A DNA stretch of 64,000 nucleotides from Pseudoselenomonas ruminantium (GTDB lineage Bacteria > Bacillota > Negativicutes > Selenomonadales > Selenomonadaceae): the NCBI RefSeq assembly GCF_900104055.1, contig NZ_FNJQ01000004.1, positions 62,001 through 126,000 of the forward strand. Reading direction: 5' to 3'. Position numbers and translations under genes: made by a program. This document shows positions 49,120 to 57,023 of this stretch, one piece after another. The notes under the pieces were generated by a model that worked only from the letters and a program-made list of their open reading frames with translations, made no database searches and was not told where the DNA came from. The stretch's first letter is position 1. The number at the start of each line of letters is the position of its first letter.

Positions 49120-49139
49120 ATAAGGCATTGGAGGGAATA
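49111..49139 (+). repeat. 29-bp direct repeat, right copy
   Basis: Same 29 bases as at 48636. It supplies the end of the inserted gene and the ribosome site of the next. Confidence 0.85.
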
Positions 49140-49144
49140 CCACG

Positions 49145-49336
49145 ATGACCATAGATGAAGCTATTGCCTATTGCCATAATATTGGCATCATGGGTAAAAC
49201 GCCAGCCGCAAGAAAGCACCGGCAACTGGAACAGATGCTCAAAGAGTATAAGGAAATCAGGCGTTTCAGTAATTGGCTGGTGGAGCGATGTTCTGAGCTG
49301 GAGAAGAAATGCCATGAAAAAGCTGGAACCGTGTGA
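49145..49336 (+). CDS. Small helical phage protein
   Basis: 63 residues, starting MTIDEAIAYCHNIGI, charged helices (QLEQMLKEYKEIRR). GGAGGG is supplied by the repeat. No family recognised. Confidence 0.6.
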   Translation: MTIDEAIAYCHNIGIMGKTPAARKHRQLEQMLKEYKEIRRFSNWLVERCSELEKKCHEKAGTV

Positions 49337-49490
49337 TATATGTGGCGGGCGGATGCGTATCATCCATAAAGTGTTTTGGTGGATCGAGTGCCAGGAATGC
49401 GGGCGGAAAACAATCTGTGCGCCGCCGAATACAGATGCCCGTATGGCCTGCATCGAGCGATGGAACAACTTGGAGCGTGATGAAAAGTGA
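49314..49490 (+). CDS. Lar-like restriction alleviation protein
   Basis: 58 residues with the Lar family pattern: EPCDICGGRM, then WIECQECGRKT, then a closing ARMACIERWNNL. Lar of Rac prophage relieves type I restriction; the small zinc-ribbon family is broad, so the activity is not certain. It overlaps the previous gene by 23 bases. Confidence 0.65.
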   Translation: MKKLEPCDICGGRMRIIHKVFWWIECQECGRKTICAPPNTDARMACIERWNNLERDEK

Positions 49491-49669
49491 AGAAAAGTGC
49501 AGCAACGAAAATACGGATAATGATGCGGCCACAAGCAAGGGAGCTTTGTAATAGAAGTACCAGCGCGGGGCGGGATGCATTCAGAAATATGCTGAGAGGT
49601 ATCGTGATGCCGGAAAACCTGACGCATATCGTGACTGAGAAGAGGGCAGGGGGCAAAAGTAATGTATAA
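49487..49669 (+). CDS. Possible small basic phage protein
   Basis: 60 residues from GTG 49487, starting MKKSAATKIRIMMRPQ. Weak ribosome site. A competing 23-residue frame starts at ATG 49480. Either or neither may be translated. Confidence 0.35.
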   Translation: MKKSAATKIRIMMRPQARELCNRSTSAGRDAFRNMLRGIVMPENLTHIVTEKRAGGKSNV

Positions 49670-49805
49670 GCTGTGTAAACATCTGCTTTATGCCATAGTG
49701 TTGATACTGTGCATCATATCTGAGGATATCTGGAATAAGTTGAACTGTATTGCGATATTTTTGTATCTGAAAGTATCGCTTACGGATGGGGATGACTGGA
49801 ATTGA
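49662..49805 (+). CDS. 47-residue membrane protein
   Basis: Starts MYKLCKHLLYAIVLILCIIS; one membrane helix with a short polar tail. GGGGGCAAAAG precedes ATG 49662. Confidence 0.5.
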   Translation: MYKLCKHLLYAIVLILCIISEDIWNKLNCIAIFLYLKVSLTDGDDWN

Positions 49806-50014
49806 GCATAGACAAAGCGATTGAACACGGCAAAGAGCATCGAAAGCCGTATCACGGGGCAAAAGCCATAGACAAGACATGCAGGAACCATGGCGGGTGC
49901 CCTCGTTGCGAATGCGGGCGGCTGCATAAGTTCCTGCGCCAGATGCCGGCTGAAGATGTTGGGGCAGTACAGGATTTGGAGTCGTTCAAAGAGAGGTACA
50001 AAGATGGGCGATAA
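49802..50014 (+). CDS. Small Cys-containing phage protein
   Basis: 70 residues from TTG 49802, overlapping the previous stop. CRNHGGCPRCECGRL suggests a zinc site. No family recognised. Confidence 0.5.
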   Translation: MSIDKAIEHGKEHRKPYHGAKAIDKTCRNHGGCPRCECGRLHKFLRQMPAEDVGAVQDLESFKERYKDGR

Positions 50015-50198
50015 GGAAGATAAGAGAGCTGCTTTTCAAATTGCTCATATGGTTAATACTAAATACTGTGAGTTATGCCCTGTGTCAGATGGCTGCAAGT
50101 TGAGTTTTTACAAGGATGGAGAGCTGTGTTGGCATAGGTTTCATGAGTGGTACAGGAGTGTAAGCCATGATAAACAGAAACTGGAAACCGGATCATAA
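50004..50198 (+). CDS. Small Cys-rich phage protein
   Basis: 64 residues. YCELCPVSDGCKLSF and ELCWHRFHEWY give three Cys plus His, suited to metal. GAGAGGTA precedes ATG 50004. Confidence 0.55.
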   Translation: MGDKEDKRAAFQIAHMVNTKYCELCPVSDGCKLSFYKDGELCWHRFHEWYRSVSHDKQKLETGS

Positions 50199-50249
50199 AA
50201 TAACAGAGATTGAGTACATCGAATTATAGGTAAGTTGGGAGGTTTGACA

Positions 50250-50348
50250 TTGACTAAATTACAGATGAAGATTTATAAGGCAAAACAGTATCGCCTGAAG
50301 ATGATGTGCATTCGGCATTTCGAGAAACCGCAGTATGCAAGAGAGTAA
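50250..50348 (+). CDS. 32-residue basic peptide
   Basis: From TTG 50250 with GGGAGGTTTGACA upstream; basic helix (MTKLQMKIYKAKQYRLKMM). The strong ribosome site is the main support. Confidence 0.4.
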   Translation: MTKLQMKIYKAKQYRLKMMCIRHFEKPQYARE

Positions 50349-50351
50349 CAG

Positions 50352-50459
50352 ATGCGGCGGGCGGTCATAATGATGATGGGAGGGCTCAGGAAGTCACTGG
50401 ACTGGGAACCTGAGAGAAACTACAATAAATTGAACGGCGACAAAAGGATGAGAAGGTAA
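50352..50459 (+). CDS. 35-residue basic peptide
   Basis: ATG 50352, starting MRRAVIMMMGGLRKSL. It lacks a strong ribosome site and is coupled to the previous stop by 3 bases. Tentative. Confidence 0.3.
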   Translation: MRRAVIMMMGGLRKSLDWEPERNYNKLNGDKRMRR

Positions 50460-50462
50460 ATA

Positions 50463-50621
50463 ATGATTAGAAGGTACCATAATAAAGCCGCTATTCGAAT
50501 TCAGCGCCAGCTATTCGATGAATGGCGTAGATATAGAGGTGATAGCCGCCATAGACACAGACGGCAGTTTGCGAGGGCTTATCTGATTACATATGATTTC
50601 ATGATTGGTGGAGGCTGTTAA
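50463..50621 (+). CDS. 52-residue Arg-rich protein
   Basis: ATG 50463 behind AGAAGGTAA; Arg/His-rich helix (RYRGDSRHRHRRQFARAYL). Its stop overlaps the next start (TAATG), which supports translation. Confidence 0.5.
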   Translation: MIRRYHNKAAIRIQRQLFDEWRRYRGDSRHRHRRQFARAYLITYDFMIGGGC

Positions 50622-51235
50622 TGGAAAAAGAAGAAATGCAGAAAATCGTTGATGATTTGGTGCAGTTGTCGGAAAGGAAAAATCTGAACAGGCAGCTTAA
50701 AGAGTCGGCAGGCAAGGCGGCTGAATACCTAAGTGACATTATCAATGGCAGATTGGCAGTGATGGATTGGCTGGAGAATGCAGAACTGAAGACATGCCCG
50801 CCTGAGCCTGCACCACCTGCTGACAGTGCGCAGGTGGTGCTGACCATTCCAAATTTGCCGAAAGAAACTGTCATCATGGATAAGTACAGTGCGGAAAAGT
50901 TGGCGGCGGCATTTCGTCAGCGAAACCGTCCGATATTTGCCTGCAACCTGCCTGCGGGCGGACTGTGGGAAATTGATTTGCAGAAGGTGGCCATCATTGC
51001 CAGCAATGGCCTGGAACTGCCTGAAAGCCAAGAAGAGCCACAACCACAAGAGAGAAATAAAAGGTCAGTTCCTTCATATAAGAATAGAAGCAGAGAAAAT
51101 GGCTGGCGCCGTGGAAATGTGACTTGCCATAACTGCGGGGCTGATTATGAGACAGATATAAATGAGAAATGGTCATTCGTAAGGTGCAAATATTGCCATG
51201 AAACAAATACCACTGTTACCTACGATGATGATTAA
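50621..51235 (+). CDS. Phage protein with C-terminal zinc ribbon
   Basis: 204 residues. Helical N terminus (about 1-60), Pro-rich linker, and a C-terminal CHNC...CKYC ribbon (about 168-193). GGTGGAGG precedes the start. Function unknown. It is the last gene of the early cluster before a probable new promoter. Confidence 0.65.
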   Translation: MEKEEMQKIVDDLVQLSERKNLNRQLKESAGKAAEYLSDIINGRLAVMDWLENAELKTCPPEPAPPADSAQVVLTIPNLPKETVIMDKYSAEKLAAAFRQRNRPIFACNLPAGGLWEIDLQKVAIIASNGLELPESQEEPQPQERNKRSVPSYKNRSRENGWRRGNVTCHNCGADYETDINEKWSFVRCKYCHETNTTVTYDDD

Positions 51236-51237
51236 AT

Positions 51238-51399
51238 ATGCAAATTTTAGATTGGATTGTTCGACAGATGCACAATATAATAGTAAAATTATTACCAAGG
51301 AGGTGGCTGAGACGTATTCAGCCACCAAAACACATTAAGGCCAGGAAACGCCGTAAGCGTGATGCGGCAGATAGAGACCGCAGGCGCGGGCGGCAATGA
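51238..51399 (+). CDS. Possible 53-residue basic protein
   Basis: ATG 51238 without a good ribosome site. The Arg/Lys-rich C terminus (KARKRRKRDAADRDRRRGR) would bind nucleic acid. It covers a promoter-like sequence and a hairpin, so the stretch may be untranslated instead. Confidence 0.3.
   Translation: MQILDWIVRQMHNIIVKLLPRRWLRRIQPPKHIKARKRRKRDAADRDRRRGRQ
51252..51326 (+). promoter_or_regulatory. Probable promoter and leader hairpin before the late regulator
   Basis: TTGGAT (51252-51257), 18-bp spacer, TATAAT (51276-51281). The leader then holds a perfect 9-bp stem GGTGGCTGA/TCAGCCACC (51302-51326), directly after AAGGAG. There is no T run, so it is not a terminator. Confidence 0.5.
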
Positions 51400-51459
51400 T
51401 ACCGAACGGCACATGGAGAACAGCCTAATTTTTCAGTGAGCGTATCGGAGGAAAAACCA

Positions 51460-51981
51460 ATGGCATTATCGGAGAAAGACTTGCAGCAGATTGTAAAGAC
51501 CATCGAAAGCGTTGGTCGAAAAATGATGACCGCTGGAAAGCAGTCAACCAAAAACGCATATCAGGCAACTGAACGAAGACTGCGTGCTTATCCGGCATTA
51601 AAAGCAAATATCAAGCGCTATGAAGATGACATCAAGGATATTGCACATGAGGACATGGGCAAGTCGGCGGACATCGTTATGTTTCAGAGTCATAGCGGGA
51701 AACCCCCGGAGCGTGATCTGGAAGAACTCCGGCAGGAGAAAATATTTTTATTAACAGAGCGCCTGCATCGCGACACCAAGGAGGTGCAGGAAATCGAAGT
51801 GGCCCTGGACTTTATAAAAGACCAGGAATATTTCCGGATTATTCCGCTGGTCTACTTCGAGGGCAGGAGTCAAAAAGAAATCGAAAAAGAATTGCATTGC
51901 GAGAGAAGTACAATCTGGCGAAACCGCAAAGCGCTGGTGGGCAAGATGAGCATTGTGCTCTATGGCGCAGATGCAATCTAA
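51460..51981 (+). CDS. Late transcription regulator, ArpU/RinA-type
   Basis: 173 residues. The C-terminal region (about 130-165) is a sigma-4-like helix-turn-helix: VYFEGRSQKEIEKELHCERS then TIWRNRKALVGKM. The helical N terminus and position just before terminase match ArpU/RinA regulators that switch on late genes in Gram-positive phages. ATG 51460 follows CGGAGG; an upstream GTG at 51436 is less likely. Confidence 0.78.
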   Translation: MALSEKDLQQIVKTIESVGRKMMTAGKQSTKNAYQATERRLRAYPALKANIKRYEDDIKDIAHEDMGKSADIVMFQSHSGKPPERDLEELRQEKIFLLTERLHRDTKEVQEIEVALDFIKDQEYFRIIPLVYFEGRSQKEIEKELHCERSTIWRNRKALVGKMSIVLYGADAI

Positions 51982-52148
51982 CGCAATCGGATGCAGTGGT
52001 GCTGGCTGGCCAAGGAAGGCTGGCTGAAACATGGCCGCGAAAAAAAGATGCAACACATTCGTGAAACAAAGTATGATATACTAGCAAGTGGAAGAAGTGT
52101 AGCTAATCAGAGGCACTGATTCCACCCCTGGATTTTGGATAGAGAGAA

Positions 52149-52180
52149 GAGGGCACTGGCTTTGGCCGGTGCCCTCTTTG
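52149..52180 (+). terminator. Terminator after the late regulator
   Basis: The 12-bp arms GAGGGCACTGGC/GCCGGTGCCCTC with loop TTTG are followed by TTTGTTG. Bases 51982-52148 upstream hold no further gene that I can support. Confidence 0.88.
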
Positions 52181-52204
52181 TTGTGCAGCAAGGTGGTGAT
52201 ATGC

Positions 52205-52414
52205 TTGATAGTCTACTGCGACAATGCAGGTTGTGAGTATAACGAGAGTCAGATGTGCACGAGGCATGAGGTCTACTATGTGCAGCGACGGTGTAGGTCG
52301 TCACGCAAGGCGACAGCCAAGCGGGCGGCTGAGCTGATGCGCTCGTCTTATCGGTCTGGATGCCGTAAGCGAGGCGGCAAGCATGTCACGGAAGATATAC
52401 GCCCGGTGCCGTGA
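52205..52414 (+). CDS. Small Cys-containing phage protein
   Basis: 69 residues from TTG 52205 behind GGTGGTGAT. Starts MIVYCDNAGCEYNESQMC, then a basic helix with a further Cys. No family recognised. Confidence 0.55.
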   Translation: MIVYCDNAGCEYNESQMCTRHEVYYVQRRCRSSRKATAKRAAELMRSSYRSGCRKRGGKHVTEDIRPVP

Positions 52415-52618
52415 GGCGTCGAGTAGGTTCTTCCAGCCCCAGGGAAAAGCCGCGCGTCCCCCGGCGCCCGGAATTTGCCTGCACATAAATTTTTTTTATG
52501 GCTAAGTAAGTAAACGAAAGTCTACTGGCTGAAAACAATACTTATCTAACGCCCAAAAATTTGGTACGTCAAAAATTGCTCGGAAATGTTTAGCTATCCG
52601 GCAGAAAGGAGGGGTTAC
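52415..52618. other. Non-coding region before the terminase genes (pac/cos candidate)
   Basis: 204 bases without a convincing gene. The left third is GC-rich (CCGCGCG and CCCCCGGCGCCCGG); the rest is AT-rich with an 8-base T run. Packaging sites usually lie beside terS, so this is the likely place, but no repeats mark it clearly. Confidence 0.4.
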
Positions 52619-53161
52619 ATGAAAGTGGCAGGAGATCCACGGAAAATCACGGTGTCACAGTCGAATTTTGCCAAGGCAATCGGGGTAACGACGGGGCGCG
52701 TGAGCCAGTTAATCAAAGAGGGTGTGGTTGTTCGTGACGATAAAGATGCCCGTGGCGGTGTGTTCTTGCTGGAAAGCGCCAGAAACTATGACCGGCTGAA
52801 GGGCGTGACGACTCAAGGCGATGGCGAAAACAGTCTTGACCTCATGGAAGAAAAAGCCCGCCATGAGCGTGTGAAGCGCGAACTGGCAGAATTAAAGCTG
52901 GCCAAGGCTGAGGCTAGGGTGTATGATGCCCGTACCGTGGAAATGGTTATGACAGAAATGCTGTCAAACCTGCGGACGCAGTTGCTAGGACTGCCGTCCA
53001 AGATGGCCCCTCAGCTGGAAGGCAAGGAAAAGGGCGAGATTTACGGCATCATGACCGGGGAAATCGAAGATAAGCTGAGCGAGCTGAGCGAATACACGCC
53101 GGAACTCTTCACCAATGAGGAAATCGAAGAGGAGGTGGCTGCCGATGAAGCGGCCGATTGA
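52619..53161 (+). CDS. Terminase small subunit (Nu1-like)
   Basis: 180 residues; binds the packaging site and recruits the large subunit. The N-terminal winged helix-turn-helix (about 10-55) contains SNFAKAIGVTTGRVSQLIKE, as in lambda Nu1. A long charged helix follows (about 70-105), and the acidic C terminus (EEIEEEVAADEAAD) contacts the motor. AGGAGGGG precedes ATG 52619. It overlaps the large-subunit gene by 17 bases. Confidence 0.85.
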   Translation: MKVAGDPRKITVSQSNFAKAIGVTTGRVSQLIKEGVVVRDDKDARGGVFLLESARNYDRLKGVTTQGDGENSLDLMEEKARHERVKRELAELKLAKAEARVYDARTVEMVMTEMLSNLRTQLLGLPSKMAPQLEGKEKGEIYGIMTGEIEDKLSELSEYTPELFTNEEIEEEVAADEAAD

Positions 53162-55070
53162 CCTCTGGCGGTATGTTTCGCGGAAAGGGCTGAAACCACT
53201 GCCGAAAACATCGGTCAGCCAGTGGGCGGATGATTACCGCATCCTGTCCAACAACTCAGCAGAGCCCGGACGCTGGAAAACCAGTCGCGCCCCTTACCAA
53301 AAAGACATCATGGACGCCTTCACACAGACAGGAGTCAGCCGTGTGGTGGTCATGAGTAGTTCGCAGGTCGGAAAATCTGACTTGATGAACAACATCATTG
53401 GCCGCTTTGCGCATCTTGATCCGTGCACAATCATGATGATTCAGCCCACGATAGACATGGCCATAGACTTTTCCAAGAGCCGTATCGCCCCCATGCTGAG
53501 AGATACGACAGTCCTGACGAACCTGTTTTATACCGTCAAGGACAAAGAAGCGAAGCCAGGGAAGCAGAACGATGGCAATAACACCATCTTGTCCAAGATA
53601 TTCCCTGGTGGCCGCCTGATCATGTGCGGGGCGAACTCCCCAGCAGGGCTGGCCAGCCGTCCAGTACGAATTCTGCTGGCGGATGAGGTTGACCGATTTC
53701 CAGATTCGGCAGGCGGCGAGGGCGATCCGGTAGATTTGGCTGCAAAACGTATGACAACATTTTGGAACCGAGTCATGGGGTTGTTTTCTACGCCAACCAA
53801 CGAGGGTGCCAGCCGCATCGAGAAGGAGTATCTGGCTGGAACACAGGAGGAATGGCAGTATGAGTGCCCAAACTGTGGCGAGTACCACACTTTGCGCTAT
53901 ATCGACATGAAAGCCGATTATACTGAGCACAAGGACAGCCAAGGCCGGCTGATGGTAGTTGTCAGCGGTGTGCAGTGGGTATGTCCGGATTGTGGCCATA
54001 CATTCCAGGAGCGGGAAATCAAGAACTCTCCAGCAAAATACACGGCAATGAACCCGGAAGCTATCAAGAATGGCATCCGGTCTTTTTTCGTGAATTCCTT
54101 TTCCAGTCCATGGCTGTCATGGGCAGAAATCATGCGGGAATGGCTGGAAGCAAAAGGCGATCCGACACGAGAGCAGGTTGTCGTAAATACCCGCTTCGGC
54201 GAACCATACCGCCAGCGCGGTGCCTTCGAAGACGAAATGCAGTTTGTGCGACGGCGGGAACAGTATGGAGCTGACCTGCCGAATGGCGTTCTGATGCTCA
54301 CAGCAGCAGTCGATACGCAGGATAACCGCCTTGAGTATGAGATTTGCGGGTGGGGCATGGCAGAAGAGTGCTGGGGAATAAGCAAAGGCGAAATCTTCGG
54401 CACGCCGGACAAGGCTGCCACATGGAAGGCACTGGATGCAGTGCTTGACCGCACCTATTACCTGCCAGATGGCACGGGGCTGCAGGTCGTGCGCACGTTC
54501 ATCGACTCAGGCGGCCATTATACCACGCAAGTATATGCCTACTGCACAAAGAACTGGAATAAGCAGCGTGTCCCGATAAAAGGACAGGCTGGCCCAGGTC
54601 TGCAGTTGCTTCACAAGCTGACACATGGCAAGAAAATGCCAATCCCGCTGCAGATGTTGGGTGTAGACGAGGGAAAGCAGCAGGTTATGAACCGCCTTTC
54701 TATCAAGGAGCCCGGTGAGCAGTATTTCCATTTCCCGCTGGATGGAGATAAGGGCATGGAAGTGCGAGGCTATGATCAGATTTACTTCAAGGGCCTTATC
54801 TCTGAGCAGAAAAAGCGCGTCAAGAAGGGCGGCATCGTAACAACCACATGGGAACCGGTAAAGGGCGTGCGAAATGAGCCGCTGGATTTACGGGTGTATA
54901 ACATAGCCTGCATGCAGTCTATCCGTCCAGATTGGGCGAGACTGCATGAAATGATAACGGGAAAACCGCAACCTGCTGCGGATTTAGCCCCGGCAGAGAA
55001 GAAAACGGCAGAACCACTGCGAGTGAAGCAGAGTCGCCGTCGTTCTTCCCGCCAGTCCAACATTTGGTAA
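53145..55070 (+). CDS. Terminase large subunit, GpA family
   Basis: ATPase-nuclease of 641 residues that packages DNA. Walker A is SSSQVGKSDLMNN (about 70), Walker B LLADEVDRFPD (about 178). A Cys4 zinc finger (CPNCGEYH and CPDCGHTF) sits at the start of the nuclease half. AAVDTQDNRLEYE and FIDSGGHYT carry nuclease acidic residues. GAGGAGG precedes ATG 53145. Members of the GpA family serve both cos and pac phages. Confidence 0.95.
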   Translation: MKRPIDLWRYVSRKGLKPLPKTSVSQWADDYRILSNNSAEPGRWKTSRAPYQKDIMDAFTQTGVSRVVVMSSSQVGKSDLMNNIIGRFAHLDPCTIMMIQPTIDMAIDFSKSRIAPMLRDTTVLTNLFYTVKDKEAKPGKQNDGNNTILSKIFPGGRLIMCGANSPAGLASRPVRILLADEVDRFPDSAGGEGDPVDLAAKRMTTFWNRVMGLFSTPTNEGASRIEKEYLAGTQEEWQYECPNCGEYHTLRYIDMKADYTEHKDSQGRLMVVVSGVQWVCPDCGHTFQEREIKNSPAKYTAMNPEAIKNGIRSFFVNSFSSPWLSWAEIMREWLEAKGDPTREQVVVNTRFGEPYRQRGAFEDEMQFVRRREQYGADLPNGVLMLTAAVDTQDNRLEYEICGWGMAEECWGISKGEIFGTPDKAATWKALDAVLDRTYYLPDGTGLQVVRTFIDSGGHYTTQVYAYCTKNWNKQRVPIKGQAGPGLQLLHKLTHGKKMPIPLQMLGVDEGKQQVMNRLSIKEPGEQYFHFPLDGDKGMEVRGYDQIYFKGLISEQKKRVKKGGIVTTTWEPVKGVRNEPLDLRVYNIACMQSIRPDWARLHEMITGKPQPAADLAPAEKKTAEPLRVKQSRRRSSRQSNIW

Positions 55071-55075
55071 TGCTT

Positions 55076-55092
55076 GTGTCCAAGTTGGACAC
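55076..55092. repeat. 17-bp perfect dyad, copy 2
   Basis: GTGTCCAAGTTGGACAC, in the short gap between the terminase and head-tail joining genes. Same core as 45287. Confidence 0.75.
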
Positions 55093-55108
55093 GCTGTGAG
55101 GTGATGAA

Positions 55109-55336
55109 ATGGCAAATGCGATACAGAATGAGCGCCTGAAGATGTATCTGGAAGCTGAGCGGGCAGTTTTGACCGGTCAATCCTATACAATCGGCAATAT
55201 GACGCTGACAAGGGCGAATTTGTCCTCGATACGAGCGGCTATTGACAGCCTGATAGCGGGCGGCGCTGTTCTCGATGAAAATGCCCCGGTGGGGCGTGGA
55301 ATGAGCAAAAGAGTGGTATTCGTAGATGGGAGGTGA
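55109..55336 (+). CDS. Head-tail joining protein, GpW-like
   Basis: 75 residues. MANAIQNERLKMYLEAERAV and TLTRANLSSIRAAIDSLIAG form the two-helix fold of GpW, which sits between terminase and portal genes in lambda-like head modules. GAGGTGATGAA precedes ATG. Confidence 0.78.
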   Translation: MANAIQNERLKMYLEAERAVLTGQSYTIGNMTLTRANLSSIRAAIDSLIAGGAVLDENAPVGRGMSKRVVFVDGR

Positions 55337-55340
55337 GTAA

Positions 55341-57023
55341 ATGAGCCGAAAAAAGCGGAAAATCAATAGCCGGGAAAGACCAGCCATAAAAAATACAGGT
55401 TATTCCGAGGGTGGTGCATCCCATAAGTCCAACATCCTGAAGAGCTGGAACCCGGTCAAATCGTCTTCAAAGTCAGATATTGACTGGAACGCCAACACAC
55501 TGCGGAACAGGGCGGCAGATTTGGCCATTAACACGCCTGTCGGCGCGGCGGCGCTGAATACCAGTGTAACGCATGCCGTAGGCACGGGGTTGACGTTGTT
55601 TCCTAGACCAAAATTCAGCGAACTGGGCATGACCGTAGAAGAGTCCCGCAAGTGGATAAAGAAAACCCGGTCAGAATTCGAGATGTGGGCGGAGTCTAAA
55701 CGTTGCGACATATACCGCCGCAATAACTTCTATGACCTGCAGCACATCGCATATCTGTCATACATGACGGATGGCGATGCTTTTGCATTGTTCCGGCGAA
55801 AATTGCCGGATGCAGTCAATCCGTACTCCCTGCGCATCCAACTCCTTGAAGCGAACCGGGTAAGCAACCCGCTGAGCAACGGATTTACCACGGTATCCAC
55901 CATCGAGATGAACGCCCCGACGCCGGGCAATCGCATTATTTCCGGTGTAGAAGTGGACAAGGATGGGGCCATCGAAGCCTATTGGGTATCGAATAAGGTG
56001 CCCTATGATCGTGTAGACCTGACTGGCGTCACGGAATGGCAGCGGGTTAAGGCGTTCGGGAACAAGACTGGCCTGCCGAATATCTTGCAAATCTGCCATG
56101 ATGTGCGTGCTGACCAATACAGAGGTGTGCCTTATCTGGCCCCAGTATTGGAAACGCTGAAACAGACCAGCCGATATACCACGGCAGAACTGGCCAGCGC
56201 CATCGTCAAATCGTTTTTCTCGCTGTTCTTCACGGGAACGGCACCAGGAGGCGAGGGGTTGAATAGTTTCATGCCGCCTCGTGGTGGATTTGAGGGCGAT
56301 CCTAATGAACCGGTTGTGAATGTGAACGAATACGCATTAGGCCCTGGTACACTCAATGCTTTGCCGCAGGGTGTAGACGTCAAGGCCATGGATGCCAGCA
56401 ATGCGCAGAGCACCTTCGGTGTATTCGTGCAGGAATTGGTCAAACAGACCGGGGCGGCGCTGGGGCAGCCCTATGAAGTGCTCATGAAGCACTTTACTTC
56501 CAGCTATTCAGCCAGCCGTGCAGCATTGCTGCAGGCATGGGATGAATATAAGCAGCGGCGCGTCTGGTTCGCTCGCGATTTTTGTCAGCCTGTATATGAG
56601 GTATGGTTAGCCGAGGCAGTGGCATTAGGCCGCATTGATTGCCCCGGCTTTTTTGACGATCCAGCTATTCGGAAAGCATGGTGTAATGCGGAATGGTTTG
56701 GGCCGACAATGAGCATACTTGATCCTGTGAAAGACGTGAACGGCTCAATCCTGCGTGTCCAGTGTGGTCTGAGCACTGGCGAACGAGAAGCAGCAGAAAT
56801 GACCGGCAGCGATTTCGAAGAGAATATGCAGCAGCTGGCATATGAAAAAGAGCTGCGGGAAAGACTGGGCCTTCCGACTGCGGATGATACCAAGGGAGGA
56901 GGTGATAAGGATGAGCAAAAAAACGATGACGACACCGACAATGACGACGACGTTTTGGAAGGTGACAAACAAGGCGGAGGAGGAAACCGCCGAGCTCCTG
57001 ATTTACGGAGAGATCGTATCTGA
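55341..57023 (+). CDS. Portal protein, lambda GpB family
   Basis: Dodecameric head vertex through which DNA enters; 560 residues. It has RNNFYDLQHIAYLSYMTDGD, FRRKLPDAVNPYSLRIQLLE and SASRAALLQAW-type conserved blocks of the family. The N terminus is basic. The last 38 codons overlap the protease gene by 113 bases, and the acidic C terminus (EQKNDDDTDNDDD) is disordered. Confidence 0.92.
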   Translation: MSRKKRKINSRERPAIKNTGYSEGGASHKSNILKSWNPVKSSSKSDIDWNANTLRNRAADLAINTPVGAAALNTSVTHAVGTGLTLFPRPKFSELGMTVEESRKWIKKTRSEFEMWAESKRCDIYRRNNFYDLQHIAYLSYMTDGDAFALFRRKLPDAVNPYSLRIQLLEANRVSNPLSNGFTTVSTIEMNAPTPGNRIISGVEVDKDGAIEAYWVSNKVPYDRVDLTGVTEWQRVKAFGNKTGLPNILQICHDVRADQYRGVPYLAPVLETLKQTSRYTTAELASAIVKSFFSLFFTGTAPGGEGLNSFMPPRGGFEGDPNEPVVNVNEYALGPGTLNALPQGVDVKAMDASNAQSTFGVFVQELVKQTGAALGQPYEVLMKHFTSSYSASRAALLQAWDEYKQRRVWFARDFCQPVYEVWLAEAVALGRIDCPGFFDDPAIRKAWCNAEWFGPTMSILDPVKDVNGSILRVQCGLSTGEREAAEMTGSDFEENMQQLAYEKELRERLGLPTADDTKGGGDKDEQKNDDDTDNDDDVLEGDKQGGGGNRRAPDLRRDRI

